The notes: generated from the letters alone by a model not told the origin. A stretch of 64,000 nt of DNA from Silvimonas terrae (GCF_014202765.1 NZ_JACHHN010000001.1:270118-334117), one strand, 5' to 3'. Counted from the first letter of the stretch, positions 46,250 to 56,248 are shown. Numbers and translations: made by a program.

Positions 46250-47974
46250 GTGTCCCAGGCCACGCCATTTGACGGTTTTTTCCAGCAAATGAATGAAGCC
46301 AGCCAGCAATGGTGGCAGCAGTGGGTCAACGCGGTGGCACCCACCGTGGATGACGCGTTGCCGCATCTTGTACCCAAAGTGCTGGCGACTGTCCCCACGC
46401 ATACGGCCGAATGGCAAGCGCGCCAGGCTGAGTACTATCAGCAACAACTTGATCTGTGGCTGGGCTTGATTGGTGCCAAAGCACCGGCCGCCGCCGTTCA
46501 GCCAGAGAAGGGCGATCGCCGTTTCAACTCGCCCGAGTGGGAAGCGCCGCTGTTTTCCTGGATCAAGCAAAATTATCTGTTGACCTCCCGTTATCTGTTG
46601 CAAGTGGTCGATTCGGCGCAAACCGACGACACGTTGCGTGAAAAAGCCGCGTTTTTCACGCGGCAATATCTGGATGCCATGAGCCCGGCCAATTTTGCGC
46701 TCACCAATCCAGAGGTCATGAAGCTGGCGGCCGAGACCCAGGGTGAAAGCTTGCAGGAAGGCATGCGCCGACTGCTGGATGACATCAACAAGGGCACCAT
46801 CACCATGACGGATGAGTCGCTGTTCGAGGTCGGCCGTAATCTGGCCGTCACCGAAGGCGCGGTGGTCTTTGAAAATGACATCCTGCAATTGATTCAGTAC
46901 ACGCCATTGACCGCTCAGGTGAACGAAGTTCCCTTGTTGATCGTGCCGCCTTGCGTGAACAAGTACTACATCATGGATTTGCAGGCCGAAAACTCGATGG
47001 TGCGTTGGTGCGTGGAACAGGGCAACACGGTGTTTCTGGTTTCCTGGCGCTCCATCGGGCCAGAGCTGGGCCATCTGCAATGGGATGATTACGTCGACGA
47101 CGGCGTGATCAAGGCGGCAGAAGTGGTCCGCAAGATCAGCCGGCGTGAGCAGATGAATGTGCTTTCGTTCTGCATTGGCGGCGGGCTGGTGGCGACGTCG
47201 ATCCCGGTCATGCAATCGCGCAATCAGGACTGGTTCCGTTCCGTCACCTTGATGACCTCCATGCTGGATCATTCTGACCCGGGCGATATCAAGCACTATA
47301 TTGACTGGAACCTCATCCGTTCCCGCGAGGCGCAACTTGACAAGGGTGGCGTGGTGTCCGGCAAGGAACTGGCGCGCACGTTCTCGTCCCTGCGGGCCAA
47401 CGATCTGATCTGGAACTATGTCGTCAGCAGTTATCTGAAAGGTAAAACACCGCCGCCGTTCGATCTGTTGTACTGGAACAATGACTCGGCCAACCTGGCG
47501 TTGCCGATGCATACCTTCTTCTTGCGCAATATGTATCTGGAAAACAACCTGGCCCGCCCCGGTTCGTTTTCGCTGTGTGGCGTGCCGATTGACCTGACCA
47601 CGGTCACGACGCCCACCTATGTGTTTGCTGCGCGGGAAGACCACATTGTGCCGTGGAAATCGGCATGGGGTACGCAACGCATCTTCAGTGGGCCGACCCG
47701 TTTTGTGCTGGGCGCATCGGGCCATATTGCCGGCACCATCAATCACCCGGCGGCAGGCAAACGCAATTACTGGGTGAACGAGAAACTGGCCGCTACGCCG
47801 GATGCCTGGTTTGAAAACGCCGAATCCAGGCCGGGTAGCTGGTGGGTAGACTGGAATGAGTGGTTGCAGCAGTTCACCGGCAAGAAGGTGGCTGCCCGTA
47901 AAACGCTGGGCGCAGCCGGGTTCAAACCCATTGAACCCGCGCCTGGCCGTTATGTAAAAGAGAAGCGCGACTAA
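46250..47974 (+). CDS. phaC: Class I poly(R)-hydroxyalkanoate synthase
   Basis: A 574-residue enzyme that polymerises (R)-3-hydroxyacyl-CoA into storage polyester at the granule surface. An N-terminal helical domain precedes the alpha/beta-hydrolase-like core. The triad is Cys308 in LSFCIGGG (the usual first Gly of the box is Ser), Asp464 in AAREDHIVPW and His492 in GASGHIAGTINHP. SPANFALTNPEVM and WWVDWNEWLQ are class I landmarks. The start is a GTG at 46250 with GGAG nine bases upstream. Thiolase phaA follows after 196 bases. Confidence 0.96.
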   Translation: MSQATPFDGFFQQMNEASQQWWQQWVNAVAPTVDDALPHLVPKVLATVPTHTAEWQARQAEYYQQQLDLWLGLIGAKAPAAAVQPEKGDRRFNSPEWEAPLFSWIKQNYLLTSRYLLQVVDSAQTDDTLREKAAFFTRQYLDAMSPANFALTNPEVMKLAAETQGESLQEGMRRLLDDINKGTITMTDESLFEVGRNLAVTEGAVVFENDILQLIQYTPLTAQVNEVPLLIVPPCVNKYYIMDLQAENSMVRWCVEQGNTVFLVSWRSIGPELGHLQWDDYVDDGVIKAAEVVRKISRREQMNVLSFCIGGGLVATSIPVMQSRNQDWFRSVTLMTSMLDHSDPGDIKHYIDWNLIRSREAQLDKGGVVSGKELARTFSSLRANDLIWNYVVSSYLKGKTPPPFDLLYWNNDSANLALPMHTFFLRNMYLENNLARPGSFSLCGVPIDLTTVTTPTYVFAAREDHIVPWKSAWGTQRIFSGPTRFVLGASGHIAGTINHPAAGKRNYWVNEKLAATPDAWFENAESRPGSWWVDWNEWLQQFTGKKVAARKTLGAAGFKPIEPAPGRYVKEKRD

Positions 47975-48170
47975 ACGCCACAACCAGACCTGACTGCCAG
48001 TGGCAGCGGGCCTGGTTGATGGCACCAAGACACTTTGTTTGTGCCCATCCGGCCATCCACGCCGGATGAACCAACGCAGGGGCGCCGGTCTTCAACGCAG
48101 AAACCGGCCCCGATCACGGCCCGCCGCAAGGTGTGGCCAGACTCTTGCAACGCTGGTTTGGAGAAACACA

Positions 48171-49349
48171 ATGAGTGAGATCGTGATTGTTGCTGCCGGG
48201 CGCACCGCCATTGGCAATTTCGGCGGTAGCCTCGCCAAGGTCAGTGCGCCGGAACTGGGCGCTACCGTGATCAAGGGCTTGCTGGCACGCAGTGGCCTCG
48301 CTGCAGATCAAGTCAGTGAAGTCATCCTGGGCAATGTGCTGACGGCTGGCCTTGGGCAAAACCCGGCCCGCCAGGCATTGCGTCTGGCCGGACTGCCAGA
48401 CGCCGTGCCTGGCCTGACCATTAATCAGGTGTGTGGTTCGGGTCTGAAAGCCGTGGCGCTGGGCGTGCAAGCCATCCTTTCGGGCGAGAGCGAGATTGTG
48501 ATTGCGGGCGGCCAGGAAAACATGAGCGCTGCCCCGCATATTTTGCCGGGCAGCCGCGATGGTTTTCGTATGGGCAATGCCCAACTGATCGATAGCATGG
48601 TGTACGACGGCCTGACCGACGCCTACAAGCAGTACCACATGGGTATCACCGCCGAAAACATCGCCAAAAAGTACGGTATCAGCCGCACCGAACAAGATGA
48701 GCTGGCACTGGCCTCGCAAACCAAAGCGGCCGCAGCCCAGGCCGCCGGCCGTTTTGCCGATGAAATCATTCCGGTGCACATTCCGCAGCGCAAGGGTGAT
48801 CCCGTGGTGTTTGATCAGGATGAATTCATCAAATCCAACACCACCATGGAGTCGCTCTCCAAGTTGCGCGCCGCGTTCGATAAAGAAGGCACCGTCACGG
48901 CGGGTAATGCATCTGGCATCAATGACGGCGCAGCCGGTGTCATCCTGATGACCCGCGCCAAAGCCGACGAACTGGGCCTGAAGCCGCTGGCGACCATTCG
49001 CGCTGCCGCTTCCGCAGGTGTTGACCCCAGCATCATGGGCATGGGGCCGGTCCCCGCCACGCACCGCGTGCTGGCCCGTACCGGCTGGACGCTGGACAGC
49101 ATTGATCTGCTGGAAGGCAACGAAGCCTTTGCCGCCCAGGCGCTGGGCGTAGCACGTGAGCTGAACTGGGACTGGAGCCGTGTGAACGTCAATGGCGGTG
49201 CTATTGCGCTGGGTCATCCGATTGGTGCTTCCGGTTGCCGTATCCTCGTCACCTTGCTGCATGAAATGATCCGGCGCGATGCCAAGCGTGGCCTTGCTAC
49301 CCTGTGTATTGGCGGTGGCATGGGTGTTTCGCTGGCGGTAGAGCGCTAA
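48171..49349 (+). CDS. phaA: Acetyl-CoA C-acetyltransferase (beta-ketothiolase)
   Basis: A 392-residue biosynthetic thiolase condensing two acetyl-CoA to acetoacetyl-CoA. Catalytic residues are Cys88 in [11 protein letters not shown], His349 in GHPIGASG and Cys379 in TLCIGGGMG, at the spacing of Zoogloea PhaA. The ATG at 48171 follows GGAGAAACAC. Being directly downstream of phaC, it most likely feeds polyhydroxybutyrate synthesis. The acetoacetyl-CoA reductase phaB is not adjacent. A terminator follows. Confidence 0.95.
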   Translation: MSEIVIVAAGRTAIGNFGGSLAKVSAPELGATVIKGLLARSGLAADQVSEVILGNVLTAGLGQNPARQALRLAGLPDAVPGLTINQVCGSGLKAVALGVQAILSGESEIVIAGGQENMSAAPHILPGSRDGFRMGNAQLIDSMVYDGLTDAYKQYHMGITAENIAKKYGISRTEQDELALASQTKAAAAQAAGRFADEIIPVHIPQRKGDPVVFDQDEFIKSNTTMESLSKLRAAFDKEGTVTAGNASGINDGAAGVILMTRAKADELGLKPLATIRAAASAGVDPSIMGMGPVPATHRVLARTGWTLDSIDLLEGNEAFAAQALGVARELNWDWSRVNVNGGAIALGHPIGASGCRILVTLLHEMIRRDAKRGLATLCIGGGMGVSLAVER

Positions 49350-49369
49350 GCTGTCATTGCTGCAACCGG

Positions 49370-49400
49370 AAAAAGCGCTGGCAGGGCCGGCGCTTTTTCT
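49370..49400 (+). terminator. Intrinsic terminator of phaC-phaA
   Basis: AAAAAGCGC-GGC / GCC-GCGCTTTTT, a long stem with a mismatch, followed by CTTG, 20 bases after the phaA stop. Confidence 0.87.
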
Positions 49401-49482
49401 TGTGATCAACCCGTTACCACATTGGCATTGTCCAGCCTGATGGCACACTGCCCCTATCCCAACCTGGCTGGAGTATTGTCCG

Positions 49483-50319
49483 ATGTCTCCGTTGATCACT
49501 GTGGCTGAACTGGCCACCCGCATGACTGACTCCGACCTTGTGATTGTCGATTGCCGTCACGACCTCGCCAACCCGCAAGCCGGTCGGGAGGCGTATGCGC
49601 TGGACCATATCCCCGGCGCGGTTTTTCTGAATCTGGATGAAGACCTCTCCGGCCCCAAAACGGGCAGCAACGGACGCCATCCCTTGCCAGATCCGCGCTG
49701 GCTTGCCACGCGCCTGGGTGCTGTGGGCATCGGCAATGACAGTCATGTGGTGGCATATGACGGCTCTGGCGGCATGTATGCAGCACGCCTGTGGTGGATG
49801 CTGGGCTGGCTGGGGCATGACAATGTGCAGGTGCTGGATGGCGGGTATCAAGCCTGGCAGGGCGCGCGCCAGCGCGTCTCGGCCAATGTGCGACCGGTTG
49901 AATCAAAGAGTTTTATACCGCACCTGCGCCCGGAACGGCGCGTGACTGCGGCCGAGGTTGAGGCTGATCTGCGCGAGTCGTCATTTCAGGTGGTGGATGC
50001 CCGCAGCCCGGAGCGTTTTCGGGGCGAGGGCGAAACCATGGACCCGATTGGCGGGCATATCCCCGGGGCCATCAACCGTTTCTTTCAGCACAACCTGGCG
50101 CCCGGTGGCCGCTTCAAGGAGGCGCACCAGTTGCAACAAGAATGGCAAGGCGTGCTGGGGGCGATCCCGCCCGCTGATGTGGTGCACCAGTGCGGATCTG
50201 GCGTGACGGCCTGTCACAACTTGCTGGCACTGGCCGCTGCGGGCCTGGCGGGCGGACGCTTGTATGCCGGGTCCTGGAGTGAGTGGTGCGCCGATCCGGC
50301 GCGGCCGGTGGCACGGTAA
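49483..50319 (+). CDS. sseA: 3-mercaptopyruvate sulfurtransferase (tandem rhodanese)
   Basis: A 278-residue two-domain rhodanese. The inactive N-terminal domain (VIVDCRHDLANPQAGREAY; YDGSGGMYAARLWWMLGWLG) and the active C-terminal domain have catalytic Cys237 in the loop CGSGVTA, the mercaptopyruvate-type loop as opposed to the CRxGx(R/T) loop of thiosulfate sulfurtransferase. It transfers sulfur from 3-mercaptopyruvate to cyanide or thiols. A single gene, followed by the long repeat-rich gap. Confidence 0.93.
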   Translation: MSPLITVAELATRMTDSDLVIVDCRHDLANPQAGREAYALDHIPGAVFLNLDEDLSGPKTGSNGRHPLPDPRWLATRLGAVGIGNDSHVVAYDGSGGMYAARLWWMLGWLGHDNVQVLDGGYQAWQGARQRVSANVRPVESKSFIPHLRPERRVTAAEVEADLRESSFQVVDARSPERFRGEGETMDPIGGHIPGAINRFFQHNLAPGGRFKEAHQLQQEWQGVLGAIPPADVVHQCGSGVTACHNLLALAAAGLAGGRLYAGSWSEWCADPARPVAR

Positions 50320-50340
50320 TGGTCTTTTTTTGTCGGGGGG

Positions 50341-50729
50341 CGTAGGGTGGATTCGGAGCGGTAGCGACAATCCACCATTGCTGCTGTGGCGTGTTAGCGC
50401 CTTTGGCGCAGGTTTTAAAAGCATTTGATACCGGCGGTGGCCGGAGCACGTTACTTTCTTTTGCTTCGCCAAAAGAAAGTAACCAAAGAAAAGGCGACCC
50501 CGACGACAGCGCCCACTACGTGGGTTCCCTGCGCTCCTCGCGTGGCCCGGCAGGCTCCAGCCCCGCTTCTACTGTCATCCGATGGGATGATCAACTTTGT
50601 GGGGGTACCCCCAAGGGGCAGGAACTCGCTGCGCTCAGACACCCCTCACCGAAACCCCGGACCCCGCTGCGGTGCTCGGCACTGCCGAAGGGGAGGCAAG
50701 TCAAAAACAACGGCCACGGCCACGTCAAA
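50341..50729 (-). repeat. Dispersed intergenic mosaic repeat, copy 3 (inverted, rearranged)
   Basis: Read on the minus strand this copy contains the blocks of the elements at 4294 and 43904: hexamer remnants (GTGGCC x2, then GTTGTTTTTGACTT), AGGGGTACC-like and AAAGAAAGT blocks, CTCCGGCCACCGCCGGTATC and the 31-nt hairpin (50346-50376). An extra segment (about 50495-50620) is unlike the other copies. Several frames are open across it, but they translate as low-complexity sequence shared with other non-coding copies, so no gene is called. Confidence 0.82.
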
Positions 50730-50733
50730 AGCA

Positions 50734-51137
50734 GCCCCAACCCCGCAAATCATCTGTTTGCAAGCATGGTTTATCTTGCCCACCACCTCGTCATTCCGGC
50801 GAACGCCGGAATCCAGCCAGGCCGCCGCAGGTGGCCTTTGCCGTCAAAGATCCACCGCGTAGCCCGGATGAAGCGCCAGCGGGAATCCGGGGCGGCAATA
50901 TAGATAAGAATGAAAGTGCGCTAACAACATTACTGCCCCAACCCCAACCCCACAAACCGTCTGCAAGAATGGTTTATCTTCCCCACCACTTCGTCATTCC
51001 GGCGAACGCCGGAATCCAGTCAGGCCGCCGCCGGTGGCCTTTGCCGGCAAAGAACCACCGCGTAGCCCGGATGAAGCGCCAGCGAGAATCCGGGATGGCA
51101 ATATAGATAAGAATGAAAGTTCGCCAACAACGTTACT
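50734..51137 (+). repeat. Tandem duplication, ~200-bp unit, abutting the lyase gene 3' end
   Basis: Unit A (50734-50934) and unit B (50935-51137) share the order GCCCCAACCCC, TGGTTTATCTT, CGTCATTCCGGCGAACGCCG (a REP), GTGGCCTTTGCCG, GTAGCCCGGATGAAGCGCCA and AATATAGATAAGAATGAAAG, with scattered differences. A third start of the unit (from 51138) is the last coding bases of the lyase gene, and unit B contains its stop codon (51133-51135). There is no gene in 50320-51132. Confidence 0.87.
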
Positions 51138-52164
51138 GCCCCAACACCATCCACGCCGCCGGCCGCCCCAGCCGCGCTGCGAGTGGCGCATAGCGCTGGT
51201 CCAGCAAGGCGGCCAGGTTGAACAATTGCGTTGCGCTTTGCGGGTCCCAAGGGCCAGAGAATCCGGGCTCGCCGGCATCGCGCCGCTGGGAGTCGAACTT
51301 GACGGTGGAATGCACGTATTCGATATGCGTTTCATCCCCTTGGGCATATGGCGTCAGCCAGTCCAGCGCTTTGCCCAACGTTGCACCCTCGGGGGTGACG
51401 TCCTGAACCCAGTTCTGATCATGGCGCTGGGCGGCAAGCGTGGCCATCAGCAAGGGTTGCAGGTCGTAGACCACATAATGCAACGCATCGCGCTCATGAA
51501 AATCAAACACGCTGCCATCGGCCTGCAGGTTGTTGGCCAGGTGTTTTTCAAATACCTTGTGCGCCCCATTGATCAGTGCCGTGTCATTCAGGGCAAAGGC
51601 AGCCATCGTGGCCAGCTTGATCCGGTGGCTTTGCCAGTTGCCGTGATCTTTCTTGAGTCTGGCCTGGGCGATATAACCCGTCGCCAGTTGCCGCAAAAAG
51701 TCGTCCATATTGGCACGCGTCGCGCTGGGCAGTCGGTCGGCTGTCAGATCGTAGGCCAGGATCACGGTATCCAGATTGGTCTCATCAATCGGATTGAGCG
51801 AGGCGTGATAGAGCGGAAACCAGGCGTCCAGATAGCCACTGAGCGCCACCAGATAAACATCATCGCCAGAGATTCTCCAGGCCAGCGCCAGATTCAGGAT
51901 GGCAGGCCAGTCTGCTTCGGCGGCAATGCTCTGGTCACGGATGCCCTGATGCGGCAGGGTGCCTTCGGTGTGCACGCGGGGCAGCGGCTGTGGATTGCGG
52001 TGGCGTGCCAGGTCGGCTGCGTGCAGTACCTGACGGGCAACCGGGGTGTCGCCGGTTTGCGCCATGCGGTTGATGGACAGCGGGCTGAAAATGGCAAAGC
52101 CACTGGCCAGCGCGGTGATGGGGGCGCTGATCAGCAATAGCGATAACACAAGTGGTTTGAACAC
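51133..52164 (-). CDS. Alginate-lyase-family (PF05426-type) secreted protein
   Basis: A 343-residue protein with an N-terminal signal (FKPLVLSLLLISAPITALAS) and the alpha-toroid sequence pattern of polysaccharide lyases: AADWPAILNLALAWRISGDD, GNWQSHRIKLATMAAFALND, LQADGSVFDFHERDALHYVV and YDLQPLLMATLAA. Residues in NWQSHR and the RDALHYVVYDL stretch correspond to the substrate groove of PL5-like enzymes. Substrate could be alginate or another polyuronate; activity is not established. The start is a GTG at 52164, chosen because the signal peptide begins there and a hairpin terminator occupies the upstream in-frame stretch. No alginate synthesis genes are nearby. Confidence 0.75.
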   Translation of the reverse strand: MFKPLVLSLLLISAPITALASGFAIFSPLSINRMAQTGDTPVARQVLHAADLARHRNPQPLPRVHTEGTLPHQGIRDQSIAAEADWPAILNLALAWRISGDDVYLVALSGYLDAWFPLYHASLNPIDETNLDTVILAYDLTADRLPSATRANMDDFLRQLATGYIAQARLKKDHGNWQSHRIKLATMAAFALNDTALINGAHKVFEKHLANNLQADGSVFDFHERDALHYVVYDLQPLLMATLAAQRHDQNWVQDVTPEGATLGKALDWLTPYAQGDETHIEYVHSTVKFDSQRRDAGEPGFSGPWDPQSATQLFNLAALLDQRYAPLAARLGRPAAWMVLGQ

Positions 52165-52198
52165 AGGACGATCCGGAAAACACAGGGTGGTGAAAGCT

Positions 52199-52224
52199 AA
52201 ACGCGGCACTTGTGCGCCGCGTTT
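52199..52224 (-). terminator. Hairpin terminator of hrpA
   Basis: Perfect nine-base arms AAACGCGGC / GCCGCGTTT with an eight-base loop lie about 35 bases past the hrpA stop. The T tract after the stem is weak. Confidence 0.65.
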
Positions 52225-52257
52225 ACCGTCCCTGAACCTACCACAGAGCCGCTGTGA

Positions 52258-55200
52258 TCAGCGTCGCAGCAGTTCTTCCCACAATTTGCTCAAGCGCTTG
52301 AGTGAGATCGGATAAGGCGTGCGCAATTCCTGCGCAAACAGGCTGATGCGCCACTCCTCAATCATCCAGCGCACCGGCAAAAGTTTGGCGGTGTCGCGGC
52401 CATCGCGCTGCCATTTTTCAATCTCTGCGCGCCATTTGCCTTCAAAGTCCAGCACTTCTGCGGCGCGTTGGGCATCACGTGCCGGGTTGGCCGTGCGTTT
52501 GTCGACCCGCAACTTGATGGCTTTCAGATAAACCGGCAACCGCGGCAATTGCTCCCACGGCGTGGCGGCCATAAAGCCGTTGAAGACCAGCTTGTTCAAT
52601 TGGTCTTTCAGTTCATGGCTGATCTGGCCGGGTTTGTTGGCGATTTGGGCCACCGGGCCGTACTCGGCCACGACCTCGGTCAGCGCGCGGATGGCGGCAT
52701 CCCGCACCGATGGCAGGCGCGCGCGGGCACGGGACTTTTGCTCATCAAACGCTTTTTTGGTGCGTGGTGCGTCATCTTCACCCAGGAAAGCACGGTTGCA
52801 GATGCAGTTCACCAGATCGTCCAGCAGCATGTCGGCATTGCCGATACTGCGCAATTGCAGCGCCAGTTGCTGGAAATTGGGGACGGACTTTTGCAGCTGT
52901 TTGACGTGCTCCTTGAGCTCAATCCGCAGCAAATGCACCACGCCTTCACGGTGCGCCGCTTCGGCCGCGTGCTCGGTATCAAACAGCAAAATCGCGCAGC
53001 TTTCCGGTTCATCCACCACCAGTGCCGGGTAGCCCGTGGTATTGCGGCCCTGACGCTTGAAAGTGAGTTTGGCCGGCAAGTCGCCAAAGTCCCATTTGTT
53101 GATACCGGTTTTCTCGATCTCGTTGCCGCCTTCGTCGCCGCTGCCGCCCGCTTCGCGAAAGGTCATTTGCGCCGCTTCGCCCAACTGGGCGCGGATGGCC
53201 ACCAGATCGCGGCCGCTGGCCAGTTCCTGGCTGGCGTCGTCCACGACGCGAAAATTCATCTGCAAGTGCAGCGGTAGTTCTACGCTGGCAAAGTCGTCTT
53301 CTGATACCGGCTGGCCGATGCCGCGTGTTGCAGCGCGGGCCAGTTGCGGTAACAGCGGGGCTTCCCGATCGGCGCCGCTATCCAGTTCGGTCAGCATGCG
53401 CGTCACAAAATCCGGCACCGGCACGCACAGGCGCCGGATGCTCTTGGGCAAGGCTTTAATCAGCAGCGTGATTTTCTCGCGCAGCATGCCCGGCACCAGC
53501 CAGTCGAACACGTGGGCATTGACCCGGTTGAGTTGGTGCAGCGGCAAGGTCAGCGTAATGCCGTCCAGCACGTGGCCGGGCTCGAACCGATAAGACAGCG
53601 GCAGGCGCGCCTCAGCCAGTTTGAAGTGCGTGGGGAATTGCTCGGCCGTCACCATACCGGCGGCGCGCTGCATTAGTTCTTCCCGATCCAGGAACAGCAG
53701 TTTCGGGTTGGCAATTTCCGCTTCTTTGCGCCAGGCCTCAAACCCAGCGCCGTTCACAATGCCAGGCGGAATGATCTGGTCAAAAAACGCGTACAAGACC
53801 TCTTCGTCCACCAGGAAATCCTGGCGCCGTGCCTTGTGTTCCAGTTCTTCAATCTCGGTCAGCACATCAAAGTTGTGCTCCTGGAACTTCGCTTTGGTAT
53901 TGAAATTAAAGCGGACCAGCGCCTCACGAATGAAGATCTCGCGTGCTTCTACCGGGTTGATGCGGCCATAGTTCACACGGCGGCGCGCCACAATGGGCAA
54001 ACCATAGAGTGTGACCCGCTCAGAGGCCACCACTTGCGCCGGTTCTTTCTCCCAATGCGGATCAAAGTACTGGCGGCTGACCAGATGCAGTGCCAGTTTC
54101 TCGACCCAGTCGGGCTCAATGGCAGCCACGCAGCGCCCGAACAGCTTGGTGGTTTCCACCAGATCGCCGGCCAGAATCCACTTGGGCCGCGCACGTTTGA
54201 GACCGGAGCCCGGAAAAATCTGGAACTTGATCCCGCGTGCCCCCAGGTATTCATCGGCCTCGGGCTGTTTCATGCCGATATTGCCCAGCAAACCGGTCAA
54301 CAAGGCCTTGTGGATTTGCTCGTAAGTGCCAGGTTTGTCGTTCAGCCGCCATTCCATGTCTTCCGCAATATCGGTGAGCTGGCGGTGCAGATCGCGCCAT
54401 TCACGCAGGCGCATATACGACAGAAAATGCTCGTGGCACAGGTTGACGAGTTGCCGGTTGGATTGCTTGTTGGCTAGCGCTTCTTCAAAGAAATGCCAGA
54501 GCTTGAGATAGGACTGGAAGTCTGACTTCTCATCGACAAAGCGTTGCTGCGCGCGGTCTGCGGCATCCCGCGCATCAAACGGACGCTCGCGCGGGTCTTG
54601 CAGGCTCATGGCGCTGGCAATCACCAGAATTTCTTTCAGGCAGTTTTCCTGGTGTCCGCCCAGCAACATGCGGCCCAGCTTGGGGTCGACCGGCAGGCGG
54701 GAGAGTTGCCGCCCCACGGGCGTGAGCCGGTCTTCTTCGTCAACCGCGCCCAGTTCACGCAGTTGCTGGTACCCATCTGCCACCAGCCGGCCCGATGGTG
54801 CTTCCAGGAACGGAAAATCATCCACCTTGCCCAGCTTGAGCGCAGCCATCCGCAAGATCACGGCGGCAAGGGATGAGCGCACAATTTCCGGATCGGTAAA
54901 CGCCGGGCGGTTGTTGAAGTCGTCCTCGTCATATAGACGCACACAAATGCCGGAACTGACCCGACCGCAACGGCCGGCGCGCTGCCGGGCCGACGCCTGG
55001 GAGATTTTCTCCACCAGGAGTTGCTCTACCTTGGCGCGCGGCGAATACCGGTTCACCCTGGCCTGGCCCGAATCGATCACATAGCGGATGCCCGGCACGG
55101 TCAGCGAAGTTTCGGCCACGTTGGTGGCCAGGACCACGCGGCGACCGTTGGAGCTGCGGAAAATGCGTTGTTGTTCTTCGTTGGATAAGCGCGCCAGCAG

Positions 55201-56166
55201 TGGCAACACTTCTGCATCCCGCACTTTGGCTTTGCGGAATTCTTCTGCGGTTTCGCGGATTTCGCGCTCGCCGGGCAAAAACACCAGCACGTCGCCAGTG
55301 CCATCGTGGCGCCACAACTCTTCAACGGCGTTGACGATGGCTTCTTCCATTTCGATCTCGGCATCATCTTCATCGCGCGCTTGCAACGGGCGATAACGCA
55401 CTTCTACCGGATAGGTACGGCCAGAGACTTCAATCACCGGCGCGCCGGTAAAGTGATTGGCAAAGCGGTCCGCATCAATGGTGGCGGAGGTGACGATGAC
55501 TTTCAGGTCTGGCCGCTGTGGTAACAGTTGCTTCAGGTAGCCCAGCAAGAAATCGATATTCAGGCTGCGTTCGTGCGCCTCATCGATCAGGATGGTGTCA
55601 TAGGCACTCAGAAGCGGGTCGCTCAGGGTTTCAGCCAGCAAAATCCCGTCGGTCATCAGCTTGATGTAGCTGGCCTCGGACGTTTTGTCGGCAAAGCGCA
55701 CCTTGTAGCCGACCACGGCGCCGGTTTCTGAATTGAGTTCTTGTGCAATGCGCGTGGCCACCGTGCGGGCGGCCAGCCGGCGCGGTTGCGTGTGGCCAAT
55801 CAGGCCGGATTTGCCCCGGCCCAGTTCCAGGCAGATTTTGGGTAGCTGGGTGGTTTTGCCGGAACCGGTTTCGCCACAGATGATGACCACCTGGTTGGCC
55901 GCAATGGCCTCGCGGATATCATCCCGTTTCTGGTTGACGGGCAGGGCATCGTCAAACGTGGGGCGCGGCAGGTTTTGTTCGCGTTGCTGGTATTTGCGGC
56001 TACTGGCCTGAATTTGCTGCGTGAGTTCAATCAGGCTGCGGTCCACCGGTTTGCCCTGGGCGGCCCGCTGCTGCGCGGCCCGCAACTTGGGTTGCAGGCC
56101 GATTCGGTCACGGGCAAGGCAATGCTGGAGTTCTTCGCCCAGTTGGGCGAGAAGGTCGGTAGACAT
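52258..56166 (-). CDS. hrpA: ATP-dependent RNA helicase HrpA
   Basis: A 1302-residue DEAH-box helicase, the same size as E. coli HrpA (1300). Motif I is GETGSGKTTQL, motif II DEAHERS, motif III SATIDADRF, and motifs V-VI appear around TNVAETSLTVPGIRYVIDSG and QRAGRCGRVSSG. They are followed by the HA2/ratchet and OB domains and the long HrpA-specific C-terminal region (DUF3418). It acts on stalled ribosomes and mRNA. The ATG at 56166 starts the aligned region. It is monocistronic, with a hairpin downstream. Confidence 0.97.
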   Translation of the reverse strand: MSTDLLAQLGEELQHCLARDRIGLQPKLRAAQQRAAQGKPVDRSLIELTQQIQASSRKYQQREQNLPRPTFDDALPVNQKRDDIREAIAANQVVIICGETGSGKTTQLPKICLELGRGKSGLIGHTQPRRLAARTVATRIAQELNSETGAVVGYKVRFADKTSEASYIKLMTDGILLAETLSDPLLSAYDTILIDEAHERSLNIDFLLGYLKQLLPQRPDLKVIVTSATIDADRFANHFTGAPVIEVSGRTYPVEVRYRPLQARDEDDAEIEMEEAIVNAVEELWRHDGTGDVLVFLPGEREIRETAEEFRKAKVRDAEVLPLLARLSNEEQQRIFRSSNGRRVVLATNVAETSLTVPGIRYVIDSGQARVNRYSPRAKVEQLLVEKISQASARQRAGRCGRVSSGICVRLYDEDDFNNRPAFTDPEIVRSSLAAVILRMAALKLGKVDDFPFLEAPSGRLVADGYQQLRELGAVDEEDRLTPVGRQLSRLPVDPKLGRMLLGGHQENCLKEILVIASAMSLQDPRERPFDARDAADRAQQRFVDEKSDFQSYLKLWHFFEEALANKQSNRQLVNLCHEHFLSYMRLREWRDLHRQLTDIAEDMEWRLNDKPGTYEQIHKALLTGLLGNIGMKQPEADEYLGARGIKFQIFPGSGLKRARPKWILAGDLVETTKLFGRCVAAIEPDWVEKLALHLVSRQYFDPHWEKEPAQVVASERVTLYGLPIVARRRVNYGRINPVEAREIFIREALVRFNFNTKAKFQEHNFDVLTEIEELEHKARRQDFLVDEEVLYAFFDQIIPPGIVNGAGFEAWRKEAEIANPKLLFLDREELMQRAAGMVTAEQFPTHFKLAEARLPLSYRFEPGHVLDGITLTLPLHQLNRVNAHVFDWLVPGMLREKITLLIKALPKSIRRLCVPVPDFVTRMLTELDSGADREAPLLPQLARAATRGIGQPVSEDDFASVELPLHLQMNFRVVDDASQELASGRDLVAIRAQLGEAAQMTFREAGGSGDEGGNEIEKTGINKWDFGDLPAKLTFKRQGRNTTGYPALVVDEPESCAILLFDTEHAAEAAHREGVVHLLRIELKEHVKQLQKSVPNFQQLALQLRSIGNADMLLDDLVNCICNRAFLGEDDAPRTKKAFDEQKSRARARLPSVRDAAIRALTEVVAEYGPVAQIANKPGQISHELKDQLNKLVFNGFMAATPWEQLPRLPVYLKAIKLRVDKRTANPARDAQRAAEVLDFEGKWRAEIEKWQRDGRDTAKLLPVRWMIEEWRISLFAQELRTPYPISLKRLSKLWEELLRR

Positions 56167-56248
56167 GTATGGGTAGAACCAGAGCGTCAAAAACGCACGA
56201 TTCTAGCATTTGGTGAGGATGGAGTGAGGCGCTGGAATCCCCCGGGCT

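Noticed and set aside
50391-51106. Several overlapping plus-strand frames of 100-170 codons
   Set aside because: They translate repeat DNA that recurs in other non-coding gaps; frames are not conserved between copies.
50734-51137. Possible CRISPR-like array
   Set aside because: Units are about 200 bp, only two in number, without short constant repeats and unique spacers; no cas genes are present.
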